A DNA stretch of 64,000 nucleotides from Lachnospiraceae bacterium (GCA_029054245.1 JAIDFQ010000016.1:1-64000), one strand, 5' to 3'; shown: positions 8,830 through 17,507, numbered from the stretch's first letter. Numbers and translations: made by a program. Notes: generated from the letters alone by a model not told the origin.

Positions 8830-9150
8830 TTATCTATCTTCACATCCAAAATTTTGGGAAAACATTTCTATAACAGAGCCATCAATGAGGTTATCTTTTT
8901 TGCCAAAAAGAATTTTGGTGGGAATATGCCATTCTTTGATAGGGTGTCCCTTGGCGTATTGCCAGTATTCCCAAGAAAGAGTTTGTCCAAAATCAGTAGA
9001 TATGCGTTTCTCTTGCTCAAGTTGCAATTCAGATACATTTGCCCACATCATCATGTTAGAAATTAAATCTACCATATCTACTACGGGAGAAACAAATAAG
9101 CACTCTTTTAACTCTTCATTCGCAAATGCCAAATTACAAAATAAAAAGGA
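8830..9150 (-). pseudogene. Internal fragment of an alpha/beta hydrolase
   Basis: The minus-strand frame encodes LFVSPVVDM, FGQTLSWEYWQYAKGHPI and PTKILFGKKDNLID, which fit the middle and C-terminal third of alpha/beta hydrolases, including the segment around the catalytic Asp. The N-terminal nucleophile elbow and the C-terminal catalytic His region are absent. Both ends abut other remnants, so it is a doubly truncated gene. The assignment rests on family memory, not on a search. Confidence 0.55.
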
Positions 9151-9160
9151 GGTCATGGAA

Positions 9161-9439
9161 GTGAAAAATGTGCTGGAACAACTCTATAATGGTGAAATCT
9201 TCCCGGCGGAACAGTATGCCCCTAAAAGTGAGGAATACCGGAAAATCCATCAGGGGAATTACAACCACTACGAGGACTTTGTTGAGTTACTGGCGAAGCT
9301 AGAGCCGCCCCTTGACAAGCGGTTTATTAAAATCATGGACGAACAGCTTGACGTAATCCCGTTTAAGTTCTCGGAAATGTTCATTGACGGTTTTAAGCTG
9401 GGGGCAAAGATGATGGCAGAGGTTTTCAGGGACGAGTAG
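9161..9439 (+). CDS. DUF6809-like small mobile-element protein
   Basis: The product has about 92 residues, is acidic and helical (MKNVLEQLYNGEIFPAEQY at the start, FIDGFKLGAKMMAEVF at the end). Proteins of this shape are frequent in conjugative elements of gut Clostridia and have no known function. AAAGGAGG at 9145-9152 is well spaced for GTG 9161, whereas ATG 9155 lies only two bases from it, so I prefer the GTG. It sits between the hydrolase fragment and the damaged acetyltransferase gene. Confidence 0.6.
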   Translation: MKNVLEQLYNGEIFPAEQYAPKSEEYRKIHQGNYNHYEDFVELLAKLEPPLDKRFIKIMDEQLDVIPFKFSEMFIDGFKLGAKMMAEVFRDE

Positions 9440-9514
9440 AAGGACTGGGACAGGAAAAGGCAGATGCTTTGACGGGGCGGCTGCCTTTTTTGGGGTTGCT
9501 GACAAGCTGGAATT

Positions 9515-9901
9515 TTATCTATTTTCCATAATCATTTCTTTGCACTTCCATTCTTCACCTAGAACACAGTATGTTTCTGTTGTATCAAGAACTACATCGT
9601 TAAAACCGACTGCTTTATAACAGTAATAAGCTGGAAGATTATTCTCAAAAACGCCCAGTGATACTTTTTTTGCTCCATATATCTCAAATACAAATTTTAA
9701 CCCTAACTGGAGCATAGCTTTTCCATAGCCTTTTCCTCTCCTGTGAGGATTTACAATAACAAATCCAAAACGTAATTCCTTTTGTGTTATCGGATAATTA
9801 CCGAGTATGCCTGCTGTCCATTGATAAAATGATTTTTCGTCTTGACACCACGATAATATTGTATCTACATCCGAAGCTCTATATGGCTTTATTCTAATCA
9901 T
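9515..9901 (-). CDS. GNAT acetyltransferase with an apparent internal deletion
   Basis: The 128-residue product begins like a typical GNAT (MIRIKPYRASDVDTILSWC) and ends with the acetyl-CoA-binding half (RRGKGYGKAMLQLGLKF, VFENNLPAYYCYKAVGF). Between NYPITQK and ELRFGFVIVN about 40 residues that I would expect in this family, covering the central beta strands, seem to be missing, and the join is in frame. Full-length relatives are about 165-175 residues. GAGG precedes the ATG. The protein may be inactive. It lies in a region full of gene fragments, which supports decay. Confidence 0.6.
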   Translation of the reverse strand: MIRIKPYRASDVDTILSWCQDEKSFYQWTAGILGNYPITQKELRFGFVIVNPHRRGKGYGKAMLQLGLKFVFEIYGAKKVSLGVFENNLPAYYCYKAVGFNDVVLDTTETYCVLGEEWKCKEMIMENR

Positions 9902-9925
9902 ACATTTTTCCTCGCAAATTTGAAT

Positions 9926-10294
9926 TTATTTGATAGATGTTCCAATGTGTTTATCCAATCTCCATTGTGGTGCAATCCCGTCATCGGCATAGTATTCGTC
10001 CATTGCTGTAATTTTATTGTTTTTTGTTTGAATAAACGAAGTAACATGAAAAGAAACACTTCTATCTTTGGGATAGATACGAACAACTGTAATAATTAAA
10101 TTATTCACAATTTCTACTCTCTCAACGATTCCATCCCATTCTCCAGGGTACTCACAATTCGCAATAATATATTCATCCACCGTAAAATGCTCGTTGGTAC
10201 AATGCCAATTTATATAGGCTTCTGCATGAAAGTATTTTCTAATTTCTCTTTCATCTTGAGCAAGAACGGCTTTCCAAAATTGTTCTATATTCAT
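9926..10294 (-). CDS. SnoaL/NTF2-like protein of unknown function
   Basis: The 122-residue protein starts MNIEQFWKAVLAQDEREIRKYF and ends with a beta-rich part (TSFIQTKNNKITAMDEYYADDG), the pattern of the NTF2/SnoaL cone fold. AAGGAG lies 7 nt upstream of ATG 10294. Members of this fold include enzymes and ligand-binding proteins; no catalytic role can be read here. It is 24 nt upstream of the GNAT gene on the same strand, so the two may be co-transcribed. Confidence 0.65.
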   Translation of the reverse strand: MNIEQFWKAVLAQDEREIRKYFHAEAYINWHCTNEHFTVDEYIIANCEYPGEWDGIVERVEIVNNLIITVVRIYPKDRSVSFHVTSFIQTKNNKITAMDEYYADDGIAPQWRLDKHIGTSIK

Positions 10295-10394
10295 AATTTT
10301 CTCCTTTAAACTCCGGTTTGCTATTGCGTTCAATTTAGCACATTTATAGAACATCTACAAGATTCCGTGTATGAAAAAGCAAAAAGAATGAATT

Positions 10395-10988
10395 CTTCAA
10401 GTCGTTTATTCCAGCCTTTCCACTCTTACCATAAATGATTTTTACAGAAGCCTTGCCGGTGAACTCGGCCTGCAGCCTTCCTTCCGCAAACCCGACAATT
10501 TCAGGGCCATACAGGAGGAAATATCGCGCCTTGCCCTTGAAAAGCGCAGGACCCCTGTCATCATCATTGATGAAGCCAACTACGTCAGCAATGCCATCCT
10601 GAATGACTTGAAGATCCTCTTCAACTTTGAGATGGATTCCAAAGACCGGGCCGTCATCCTTTTAGTCGGGCTGCCCCAGCTCAATTCCACCCTGCGGATT
10701 GGCGTGCATGAGCCGCTCCGCCAGCGGATCATCATGAACTATAACCTGGAAGGGCTTTCCAAAGAGGAAGGGCATACCTATATTTCAGAAAAACTCAAAG
10801 GGGCAGGCGGTACCCCTGACATTTTTGAAGGGAATGCGGTGGAAGCTGTACTCAATGCCGCCGACGGCACACCGCGCATGGTCAACAAACTTTGCAATGC
10901 CAGCATGCTGGTTGCCGCAAGCAGGAACCTCAACTGCATCAATTCCGATGCGGTAATGCAGGCAGTCAGTGACTGTGAACTTGGTTAA
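10395..10988 (+). pseudogene. IS-associated AAA+ ATPase, 5'-truncated
   Basis: Open frame from about 10395 to the TAA at 10986-10988. It contains a Walker B TPVIIIDEANYV, a sensor-like ILLVGLPQLNSTL, LRQRI and a C-terminal DGTPRMVNKLCNASML, as in ExeA/TniB-type ATPases that accompany DDE transposases. The Walker A region and start codon are missing, and no partner transposase is present. It is a cut-off piece of an insertion element. Confidence 0.65.
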
Positions 10989-11031
10989 ATCCTCCAGAAG
11001 ACTGCCTGTGTTTTAATCTGCCGGACAACAC

Positions 11032-12025
11032 TTTGGTGCGTTCCTCATATTCTTTCTGTTTCCCATTGGCTTTCCGTTTCAGATAATTTTGGTGTAATTT
11101 ATCCTTCCTTGCTTCTTTTTTCCGCATTTCTTCCAGTTCTTCGGGTGTCGGTTCTCTTTCTGCCATAGTAGGTGGTATATATTCCCCAATAAAATTGAAA
11201 TAACTCTCTATTGTGTGGTATCTGCACTTCCTTTACGATCACGCTCATGGACAATGATTTTCTCCACAAACTCATTCAGCATGAGCGTTGTCATTTCCTC
11301 TGCGTTACTGTACCTCTCAACCAGTTTCAGAAAACGTGCGGCAGATTTGCGGTCTTTCGCATACTGTGTCTGCTCCGCTTTGTAGCTGTTTACCTCGCCC
11401 TGCAACTGTTCCTGCTCGCTCTCGTATTGGTTGTAGAGCATGGTATAACGCTTGTCTGACAGTTTTCCCAATGCGTTATCCTCATAAATCTTTGCAATCA
11501 GCATTTCCAGTTCCCCGATACGTTTTTCACATACCGCCATACGTTTCTTCTGTTCCGTAAAGTCTACGGTCTGCCTTTCCTCAATATGTGACTGAATTTC
11601 CTCCGCAAAACGCCCTTTATCAAGGCTGGCATACTGGATAACTTTTTTTGGTCTTTGCCACTATCTCCATGACGTGATCCGCTTTGATGCGGTGTGCTGA
11701 CCTGCACAATGTTCCGACTGGCTGTTTCGCATAATTTCCGCATACATGGGAACACGCTTTCCGTTATTTACCCTGTGGACATACATTTTACCGCCACAAT
11801 CAGCACAATACATTAGTCCTGTGAGTGGGTGCGCTTCGCCCCAACCGTCAGGATACCGCTTACCTGTCCTCTGATACGCTGTACATTGTCAAAAGTTTCT
11901 TGGTCGATAATCGGCTCGTGGGTGTCCTCAAAGATTAACCACTGGTCTTTATCTACATAATGGCTCTTTTTGTCCTTAAAATGCTTGCGTGTAATCAATT
12001 CCCTCCTTTCCGCCAGTACCGCATA
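11032..12025 (-). pseudogene. Large serine recombinase with DUF4368, multiply frameshifted
   Basis: Reading the minus strand, segments in different frames join into one protein: LITRKHFKDKKSHYVDKDQ (11,945-12,000), YPDGWGEAHPLTGLMYCADCGG with the zinc-ribbon Cys pair (about 11,800-11,860), a coiled-coil segment MAVCEKRIGELEMLIAKIY (11,208-11,540), and the C-terminal DUF4368 part YFNFIGEYIPP...EELEEMRKK. At least three frame changes and a stop at about 11,685 interrupt it, and the catalytic resolvase domain is absent upstream. It is the dead recombinase of an earlier mobile element. The frame past 11,032 is unrelated. Confidence 0.7.
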
Positions 12026-12206
12026 AATGCTATGATGTGGCTCTTTTGTGTTTCTTTTGATTAAGAAGTCTTTTACAGTTTATAACTCCTAAAGCAACCG
12101 TGAAGCTAATTAGTTTTACACCTTTAAAAGCCTCTTTCCCTCCATTCCTGTTTGATTTATAATAACATTAATCTAAAAAAATCTTAATCCATACAGGAGG
12201 AATCAT

Positions 12207-12842
12207 ATGACACCCAAGCAACTTGCTTTTCAAACAGCAGTAAATGGAATCATTCCCAAACTTGCTTCGCGAAACATGGAGGGCTACTTCTTTGAAGACA
12301 GCGCTTCCTGCGTGAGCGCAATCATCGACCTGATGGCAGACGGCTCCACCATTAGCTGGGGCGGCAGCGAATCCATAAAGGAATGCGGTCTTATGGATGC
12401 CGTCAAATCCGGCAATTATGTCCTGATCGACCGGCTATTGGCTAAAACTCCCGAAGAAGGCAGGGAATTATATGCAAAAACAGTTCTATCCGACTACTAT
12501 TTGATGAGCAGCAATGCCATTACATATGACGGTGAGCTGATCAATATTGACGGAAATGGAAATCGCGTTGCCTGCCTTATCCATGGTCCAAAATGCGTCA
12601 TTCTGGTAGTCGGTATGAATAAACTGGTTTCTGACGTAGAATCAGGTTACAAGAGGGTCCGCAATCTGGCATCTCCTGCCAATGCCAAACGTTTAGGACG
12701 GAATACCCCATGTTTCCATACCGGGAAATGTGGCGACTGCCTTTCTGAAGAATGCATGTGCAGTCATGTGGTCATTACAAGACGGTGCGGCATCCCTGGA
12801 AGGATCAAAGTCTTTTTCGTAGCTGAAGAACTTGGGTATTGA
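12207..12842 (+). CDS. LUD-domain (LutC-like) protein
   Basis: The 211-residue protein has the LUD/DUF162 fold signature: ISWGGSESIKECGLMDAV near residue 50, LMSSNAITYDGELINIDGNGNRV near 110 and CVILVVGMNKLV near 135. The C-terminal tail is Cys-rich (CFHTGKCGDCLSEECMC). LUD proteins occur in lactate oxidation complexes (LutC), but stand-alone members like this one have no assigned reaction. ACAGGAGG lies just upstream of the ATG, and TATAAT occurs at 12158-12163. It converges with glyA at a shared terminator. Confidence 0.8.
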   Translation: MTPKQLAFQTAVNGIIPKLASRNMEGYFFEDSASCVSAIIDLMADGSTISWGGSESIKECGLMDAVKSGNYVLIDRLLAKTPEEGRELYAKTVLSDYYLMSSNAITYDGELINIDGNGNRVACLIHGPKCVILVVGMNKLVSDVESGYKRVRNLASPANAKRLGRNTPCFHTGKCGDCLSEECMCSHVVITRRCGIPGRIKVFFVAEELGY

Positions 12843-12844
12843 CA

Positions 12845-12892
12845 AAAACAGGTATTGTCCTTTTTATAAATTTATGGGACAATACCTGTTTT
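12845..12892. terminator. Bidirectional terminator between the LUD gene and glyA
   Basis: AAAACAGGTATTGTCC (12845-12860) and its exact complement (12877-12892) form a 16-bp stem around a 16-nt AT-rich loop. T- and A-rich flanks allow use from both sides, fitting the convergent genes. Confidence 0.85.
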
Positions 12893-12948
12893 CTTATATT
12901 TTTGTCTAAACCGAAGCAAAGAAGCATACAACGCCCCATTTACGGACA

Positions 12949-14187
12949 TCAGCTCAGTGGATATTTATCTGTCAGTTTCTGTACAATTGCTCTCGCTTCA
13001 GGAATTTTTTCTTCCCCGCCCTTTACGATCATTGCAATTGCTTCCGCAATCTGATCCATATCCTCAGTATTCATACCTCTGGAAGTAACCGCCGGTGTGC
13101 CAAGACGAACGCCGCTGGTTACAAAAGGTGATTTGGGATCATTGGGAATCGTATTCTTGTTTGCTGTAATATGAGCCTCATCCAGCATCTTCTCAACAGC
13201 CTTTCCTGTAAGATCATAAGAGGTAAGGTCCAGCAGCATCAGATGGTTGTCCGTACCGCCTGATACGATTTTGATATCTCTGTTCATAAGTCCCTTGCAT
13301 AGTGCCTGGGCATTGTCGATGATATTCTTCTGATACGCCTTAAACTCATCGGAAAGCGCTTCTTTGAAGCAGACAGCCTTTGCTGCAATTACATGCATCA
13401 AGGGTCCCCCCTGTATGCCAGGGAAAATCGCCTTGTTAAAGTTATATTTCTCTGCTGCTTCTTTATTTGCAAGAATCAGACCGCCTCTGGGTCCTCTCAA
13501 AGTCTTATGGGTAGTCGTAGTAACTACATCTGCATACGGAATCGGGCTGGGATGAAGACCTGCTGCCACAAGTCCTGCGATATGAGCCATATCTACCATA
13601 AGTACTGCACCGACCTCATCTGCCACTTCTCTGAACTTTTTAAAGTCGATGGTCCTTGCATAAGCGGAAGCGCCTGCAATAATCATTTTGGGTCTGCATT
13701 CCAGCGCGATGCTCTTAAGCTTATCATAATCAATGAATCCCTCGTCATTTACCCCATAAGGTACAATCTTAAAATATTTCCCAGAAATATTGACCGGGCT
13801 TCCATGTGTCAGATGACCGCCATGATCCAGATTCATCCCCATGATCGTATCGCCGGGATTGCAGATTGCAAACTGTACTGCCAGATTTGCCTGCGCGCCT
13901 GAATGAGGCTGCACATTTGCATAATCACACCCGAAAAGCTCTTTTGCTCTTTCTATTGCAAGGTTTTCCACCACATCAACGCACTGGCACCCTCCATAAT
14001 AACGCTTTCCCGGATAACCTTCTGCATATTTATTTGTAAGTGGGCTTCCCATGGCAGCCATTACTGCCTTACTCACCCAGTTTTCTGATGCAATCAGTTC
14101 AATGTGACTATTTTGTCTCTCCTGTTCATCCACGATCGCCTGGGCAATTTCTGGATCAACATTTTTTACCTCGTCAAATGAATACAT
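12949..14187 (-). CDS. glyA: Serine hydroxymethyltransferase
   Basis: The 412-residue enzyme interconverts serine and glycine with tetrahydrofolate as one-carbon carrier and pyridoxal phosphate as cofactor, in the cytosol. The sequence has full length and the family landmarks: [11 protein letters not shown] near the N-terminus, [16 protein letters not shown], the PLP-lysine motif [14 protein letters not shown] near residue 225, and [12 protein letters not shown] near 365. AGAAGGAGG precedes the ATG. It is monocistronic, ends at a strong terminator and begins next to the left end of the integrated element, whose repeat lies about 80-90 nt upstream of its start. Its promoter (TATATT region) appears intact. 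Confidence 0.97.
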   Translation of the reverse strand: MYSFDEVKNVDPEIAQAIVDEQERQNSHIELIASENWVSKAVMAAMGSPLTNKYAEGYPGKRYYGGCQCVDVVENLAIERAKELFGCDYANVQPHSGAQANLAVQFAICNPGDTIMGMNLDHGGHLTHGSPVNISGKYFKIVPYGVNDEGFIDYDKLKSIALECRPKMIIAGASAYARTIDFKKFREVADEVGAVLMVDMAHIAGLVAAGLHPSPIPYADVVTTTTHKTLRGPRGGLILANKEAAEKYNFNKAIFPGIQGGPLMHVIAAKAVCFKEALSDEFKAYQKNIIDNAQALCKGLMNRDIKIVSGGTDNHLMLLDLTSYDLTGKAVEKMLDEAHITANKNTIPNDPKSPFVTSGVRLGTPAVTSRGMNTEDMDQIAEAIAMIVKGGEEKIPEARAIVQKLTDKYPLS

Positions 14188-14264
14188 AATTCTTCCTCCT
14201 TCTTATTTATAACTTAATATAACATAAACCTTTTTGAAAAAAAACCACATTCTGAAAAAACTCC

Positions 14265-14278
14265 TAAGCAAACCTTAA
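14265..14278 (+). repeat. Candidate left attachment repeat
   Basis: TAAGCAAACCTTAA occurs here and at 21803-21816, on the same strand and at the two flanks of the element. Joining the copies would leave an intergenic gap of about 180 bp between glyA and the lipid kinase gene. Confidence 0.5.
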
Positions 14279-14326
14279 CACCACCTTATCATAGACGGTT
14301 ATATTTCCAGCGTTTTAAAGCATGAC

Positions 14327-14354
14327 TGTCACTAGCCTGTTACTAGTACAGTAC
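14327..14354 (+). repeat. Left copy of a 28-bp imperfect terminal repeat
   Basis: This copy matches 21682-21709 at 24 of 28 positions. It holds two ACTAG motifs (TGTCACTAGC then TTACTAGTA). The stop codon of the sigma-like gene lies inside it. It could be an integrase arm-binding site or the true crossover region. Confidence 0.55.
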
Positions 14355-15240
14355 GTGTATTGCCGTGTCTTCATATGCTTTCAGCCTAAGCGCCGCGCGT
14401 TCTGTCGAACTTGTCCATGTGCGCCCAAATTCACCGATGCCATTATGCTGGTATGCCGTGCTCCCCATCGCTTCGGGAAGGAATGCGATCAGCTTACTGC
14501 TCCGGGAAGGCTTGCGCAGTTCCTTGAACGCTCTCTGCTTTATCACCCTTACACGTAATGCCGCCCACTGCCTCACCAGTGGCTTTCAGCGTCTTCCCTT
14601 CCTGATACATGCAGCGGAGTACCTGCGGCTGGTTCCCCGGGAGCGTGTCCACCACAGACCACAGCACATTGCTAAGTTCTTCCTGCTCTATATGGTCAAG
14701 AACGGTGCCTTCAACGTCTGCATCCCCCGGCACCAGATCGCCTATAGTGGTGTCGCTGTCTTCGCCTATGACGTTGTCAAGGCTCCCTATCTGCTCCATC
14801 CCGGCATTGTTCCGCATCTCTTCCAGTACCTTGCTGCTGATCTGCATGCTGCGGCATATCTCCCAGTCAGTAGGCTTTCTTCCTGTCCGGGCTTCAAAGT
14901 CATGGAGCAGCTTCTTATATTTCCTCTGGCGCTGCCTCTCATGTACCGGTATTCTTACAACGCCACCACAGTTTTCTATATACCGCGTCATGCTCTGCCT
15001 GATCCAGAAGGAAGCATAATTGATGAAGGGTATTCCCTCTTCTGCCCGGTAGCCTTCCACCGCATCACACAAGCCTATATACCCCTGTTGCTTTAAGTCC
15101 TCGATATCTTCATATCCCCGGTAACTGCCTGCAATCTTCCCTATGAACTTTATGTTCTGCTGCCACAGCTTAAGCATATTGTCAGCCACGTCCATTTTAT
15201 TCTTTATCAGTGTCACAAGCTGCTCATTCGTCATGCTCAC
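14343..15240 (-). pseudogene. Phage-type sigma-70-like factor, frameshifted in region 4
   Basis: The frame 14494-15240 carries sigma region 2 (EDLKQQGYIGLCDAVEGYR, FINYASFWIRQSMTRYI), region 3 (VRIPVHERQRQRKYKKL, RKPTDWEICRSM) and the start of region 4 (YQEGKTLKATGEAVG). The rest of region 4 continues in another frame at 14343-14576 (RVRVIKQRAFKELRKPSRSS, then GEFGRTWTSSTERAAL). The join is near 14,557-14,575 within the helix-turn-helix. A small indel or a reading error would explain it. Small prophage and ICE sigma factors of this type are known; here it is the last gene of the capsid unit, so a late-gene activator role is possible. It starts at a GTG overlapping the stop of the preceding gene. 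Confidence 0.65.
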
Positions 15241-15455
15241 ACATCCATTTCAAGTTTTTCTATCATCTTTTCAAGTTCTGCAATCTTTTTCTGCTGTTCA
15301 TCCGCACGGATGGAAGACAGAACCGCGTTACACCCAAGTATGATGGTATTCGCTGTCTTTACGTCCATTTTCCCGTTTGCGGTCATGTTTATCACTCTTG
15401 AGAGCGTTCTCTTTACCTCTGTCGGCGTCCCCGTCTTTAGCCTTATGTCTGCCAT
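15237..15455 (-). CDS. Small helical protein upstream of the sigma-like gene
   Basis: From ATG 15455 the product has 72 residues (MADIRLKTGTPTEVKRTLSRV at the start) and ends in a charged coiled-coil-like segment (KKIAELEKMIEKLEMDV). A longer frame reaches 15509, but AAGG spacing favours the shorter start. Similar short proteins occur in prophage head regions. The function is unknown. Its end overlaps the start of the sigma-like gene, which suggests coupled translation. Confidence 0.55.
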   Translation of the reverse strand: MADIRLKTGTPTEVKRTLSRVINMTANGKMDVKTANTIILGCNAVLSSIRADEQQKKIAELEKMIEKLEMDV

Positions 15456-15546
15456 GCCTTGCCACATCCTTTTTAACCTTCCCCGGTCCCAGATCATTGA
15501 TGATAACACAAATATCGGATTTTTCCCCCGTCATTTCATCAATAGC

Positions 15547-15681
15547 CTATTCTGCTGCTTCCAGATTTGGAAATTCCCGGTCGCCTATCATCCATCTGCC
15601 TGTTTGGTTGCTGATGATGATTACATCATTACAGCTTCTAAGCTTCATTGCTTTTCTGAATAGTCTGTCTATGCGGTCCAT
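15547..15681 (-). CDS. Small phage protein interrupted by an in-frame amber codon
   Basis: ATG 15681 has GGAGG seven bases upstream and opens a 44-residue frame (MDRIDRLFRKAMKL, IIISNQTGRWMIGDREFPN) that stops at TAG (15547-15549). The same frame continues after the stop with protein-like sequence (AIDEMTGEKSDICVIINDLG), which suggests a longer protein of about 65 residues cut by a nonsense change. Function unknown. It is the first gene downstream of the capsid gene. Confidence 0.5.
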   Translation of the reverse strand: MDRIDRLFRKAMKLRSCNDVIIISNQTGRWMIGDREFPNLEAAE

Positions 15682-15729
15682 GCGTACCTCCATATGTGAA
15701 CAGGGGGCGCTTGACTGCCCCCTGTTCGC

Positions 15730-16569
15730 TTAGCTTTCCATCTGCTGATAATAGATTGCTTTTTTCTTATTATCCAATACAAACGCATCATATACGATTC
15801 GCCCTTCGATCAGCGCACCGTTAATGCCGGGTGGATTTTCATGTATCTTATAGCTTTCTAATTTGGTAGGTGCTACTGTCGCACATGGATGTGCAATCAT
15901 AAAGCCAAAATCAGCAGGAAGCCTTGATGCCGGCACCTTCATAACCGCCATGCCGTCCAGATTCGCTATAACACCGCGGATTCGCATACCCTCACCTATA
16001 TTGGTTTCCATTACAATATCCTTACACTGTTTCATCAGCAAATACACGTCAGGTGTGACCACAAGTTTTCTGTTCGTCTCTAGGACTTCCGCATCATCCA
16101 GTATCTTGTTTGCCGTGATAATCTCCACATAGATATTTTCTTTGGTCAGTGCTTTAGCAGCGGGCTTGTTTCCCGCAAGTTTACACATTGCTCCAAGCGT
16201 ATATGTATCTACTTCCGGAATGACCACTTCCCTGATCTGACGTGCCAGCGCACTAGCTGCTTCCAATGCATCCCCTGTTTCGTCCACATCAAGTGCATCA
16301 ATCGCAAACGTAAAGGAACGGTCCTTTGTGAGCGTCATTGCCTGTGTGGTGGCGTCAAGGCTTTCCACCGCTCCATAGCGGGACCAGTTGGAGCCATTTG
16401 CCCCCTTGCGTCCGTAGTCATTCATTGCGCCCGTAGAGACTTTATAAATCTTTACGGTATGTGAGCCCGTAAATGAAAAATCATTATTAGTAAGAATCTC
16501 CTTTTTGCTCTCTGTAGTAAACTGCTCATCTACATAAGGCAGATATTTTTCAGTTAATTCAATTGCCAT
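15730..16569 (-). CDS. Phage major capsid protein
   Basis: The 279-residue protein resembles the capsid family of Gram-positive siphophages. It starts with MAIELTEKYLPYVDEQF and has SFTGSHTVKIYKVSTG, DYGRKGANGSNWSRYGAVES, and a C-terminal half with DVYLLMKQCKDIV and FMIAHPCATVAPTKLESYKIHENP, as expected for an HK97-like fold with a cargo of beta strands. AAGGATAGG precedes the ATG. It lies 10 nt after the scaffold gene, the normal head-module order. No portal or terminase accompanies it. It appears full length and intact. Confidence 0.8.
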   Translation of the reverse strand: MAIELTEKYLPYVDEQFTTESKKEILTNNDFSFTGSHTVKIYKVSTGAMNDYGRKGANGSNWSRYGAVESLDATTQAMTLTKDRSFTFAIDALDVDETGDALEAASALARQIREVVIPEVDTYTLGAMCKLAGNKPAAKALTKENIYVEIITANKILDDAEVLETNRKLVVTPDVYLLMKQCKDIVMETNIGEGMRIRGVIANLDGMAVMKVPASRLPADFGFMIAHPCATVAPTKLESYKIHENPPGINGALIEGRIVYDAFVLDNKKKAIYYQQMES

Positions 16570-16579
16570 ATATTTTTAC

Positions 16580-17038
16580 CTATCCTTTCAGACCCATTGC
16601 TGCGCGGATTGATGCCGGGTCCTTCGTTTCAGCGTGAAGGCTCCCAGTACTGTCGCAATGTCCGCTTGTTGATCCAGAATAGCGTTCAGTCTGGTCAAAC
16701 ACAGCCCTGTAGGGACCGCGTTTAGGCTTTTTGACATCCTCCAGCAGCTCTTGGATCATTTCTATACTCTTTTCCATCTCTTCTTTTGAATTGCAGTTCA
16801 AGGCGTTTATCAGGTCTTTGGGTAAGCCTGCTTCCATCAGCTTTTCCCTTGCATCAAGCATAAGCTCCCTTTTGCCAATCTCCTGTTCCCTCTCCTGTAA
16901 GCCGGGTATGCTTTCACTCTTCACCCTTGCCAGCCTTTCCCCGACAATACGGTTTACATCTTCCTGGGTGAATGTCTTTTCCTGATTCTCCGCCCCAGTC
17001 GTTCCCTGTTCATTGTTTTCAGGTTCATTATTCATCAT
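16580..17038 (-). CDS. Phage scaffold protein (DUF4355-like)
   Basis: The 152-residue protein has an acidic, Gln/Glu-rich N-terminus (ENNEQGTTGAENQEKTFTQ), a helix EDVNRIVGERLARVKSES, and a coiled-coil middle (REQEIGKRELMLDAREKLM), then a loose basic tail. This is the layout of DUF4355 scaffold proteins, which sit directly upstream of the capsid gene and guide head assembly. GGGAAAG lies before two consecutive ATG codons (17038 and 17035). The late promoter at 17215-17243 should drive it. Confidence 0.75.
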   Translation of the reverse strand: MMNNEPENNEQGTTGAENQEKTFTQEDVNRIVGERLARVKSESIPGLQEREQEIGKRELMLDAREKLMEAGLPKDLINALNCNSKEEMEKSIEMIQELLEDVKKPKRGPYRAVFDQTERYSGSTSGHCDSTGSLHAETKDPASIRAAMGLKG

Positions 17039-17126
17039 CTTTCCCTTTCCCCGTTTTACGCCCGGTAGGCTTTACTGCAAATAGAAAAGGCACGGAAACA
17101 ACCACAGGCTTTTCACCTGTAATCAT
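17028..17126 (-). CDS. Possible 32-residue leader ORF of the capsid unit
   Basis: ATG 17126 opens a short frame with a hydrophobic middle (VVVSVPFLFAV) and a basic end (RKTGKGKDDE) that stops inside the first codons of the scaffold gene. The CGGAG just before the ATG is badly spaced. Coding is uncertain. The remaining bases of the 17,039-17,351 interval hold the late promoter and a hairpin. Confidence 0.3.
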   Translation of the reverse strand: MITGEKPVVVSVPFLFAVKPTGRKTGKGKDDE

Positions 17127-17214
17127 CTCCGCGCCGTTTATAGGCTTTCATTAACCCACAGATAGGAAGGTAAGAGAAGTTAATGAGGTCATTTATTCTA
17201 TTTGCTCTAAAACA

Positions 17215-17243
17215 ATTATATCAGAAGGGCAGGGGGTATGCAA
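17215..17243 (-). promoter_or_regulatory. Late promoter of the scaffold-capsid unit
   Basis: On the minus strand TTGCAT (17243-17238) and TATAAT (17220-17215) are 17 bp apart. The transcript would start near 17,208, leaving a leader of about 170 nt before the scaffold gene. Confidence 0.65.
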
Positions 17244-17303
17244 GCAGTTTTTACAGTGTACATGCGCCTCCGGGCGGTTCCCAGATATCATTTTCATGCA
17301 TAG

Positions 17304-17348
17304 AAACGGGGGCTGGCATAGCATAAATGCGTATGTAACAGCCCGTTT
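17304..17348 (-). terminator. Probable terminator of the leftward early operon
   Basis: AAACGGG-GGCTG (17304-17315) pairs with CAGCC-CGTTT (17339-17348), with a two-base bulge, directly after the stop at 17352. The following T-run is weak, so termination may be partial. Confidence 0.45.
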
Positions 17349-17351
17349 GAA

Positions 17352-17507
17352 TCACTTCCTAGTGTTGTTCAATGTGATATATGCCCGGAAGAACCTGCCG
17401 GTCTTCTTTGCCGCCTTCGTCCAGTCCTTTATTACCGGGTCAAGAAGGTGCAGGACGCGTTTTAATTCCTCTTCGGTCTCATATGATACTTTTATCCTTA
17501 CTGACAT
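17352..17507 (-). CDS. Small conserved phage protein, function unknown
   Basis: ATG 17507 has AAGGAGAT seven bases upstream and encodes 51 residues (MSVRIKVSYETEEELKRVL, LDPVIKDWTKAAKKTGRFF). The charged helix followed by an aromatic-rich end is seen in small proteins of Clostridial prophage early regions. It overlaps the 3' end of the preceding gene by 29 nt and is the last gene before the early terminator. Confidence 0.6.
   Translation of the reverse strand: MSVRIKVSYETEEELKRVLHLLDPVIKDWTKAAKKTGRFFRAYITLNNTRK

Noticed and set aside
13364-14088. Plus-strand frames opposite glyA
   Set aside because: glyA is complete and strongly conserved on the minus strand; these are shadows.
15310-15733. 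Plus-strand frames of about 118 residues opposite the small capsid-unit genes
   Set aside because: They lack ribosome binding sites and mirror the minus-strand genes with better signals.
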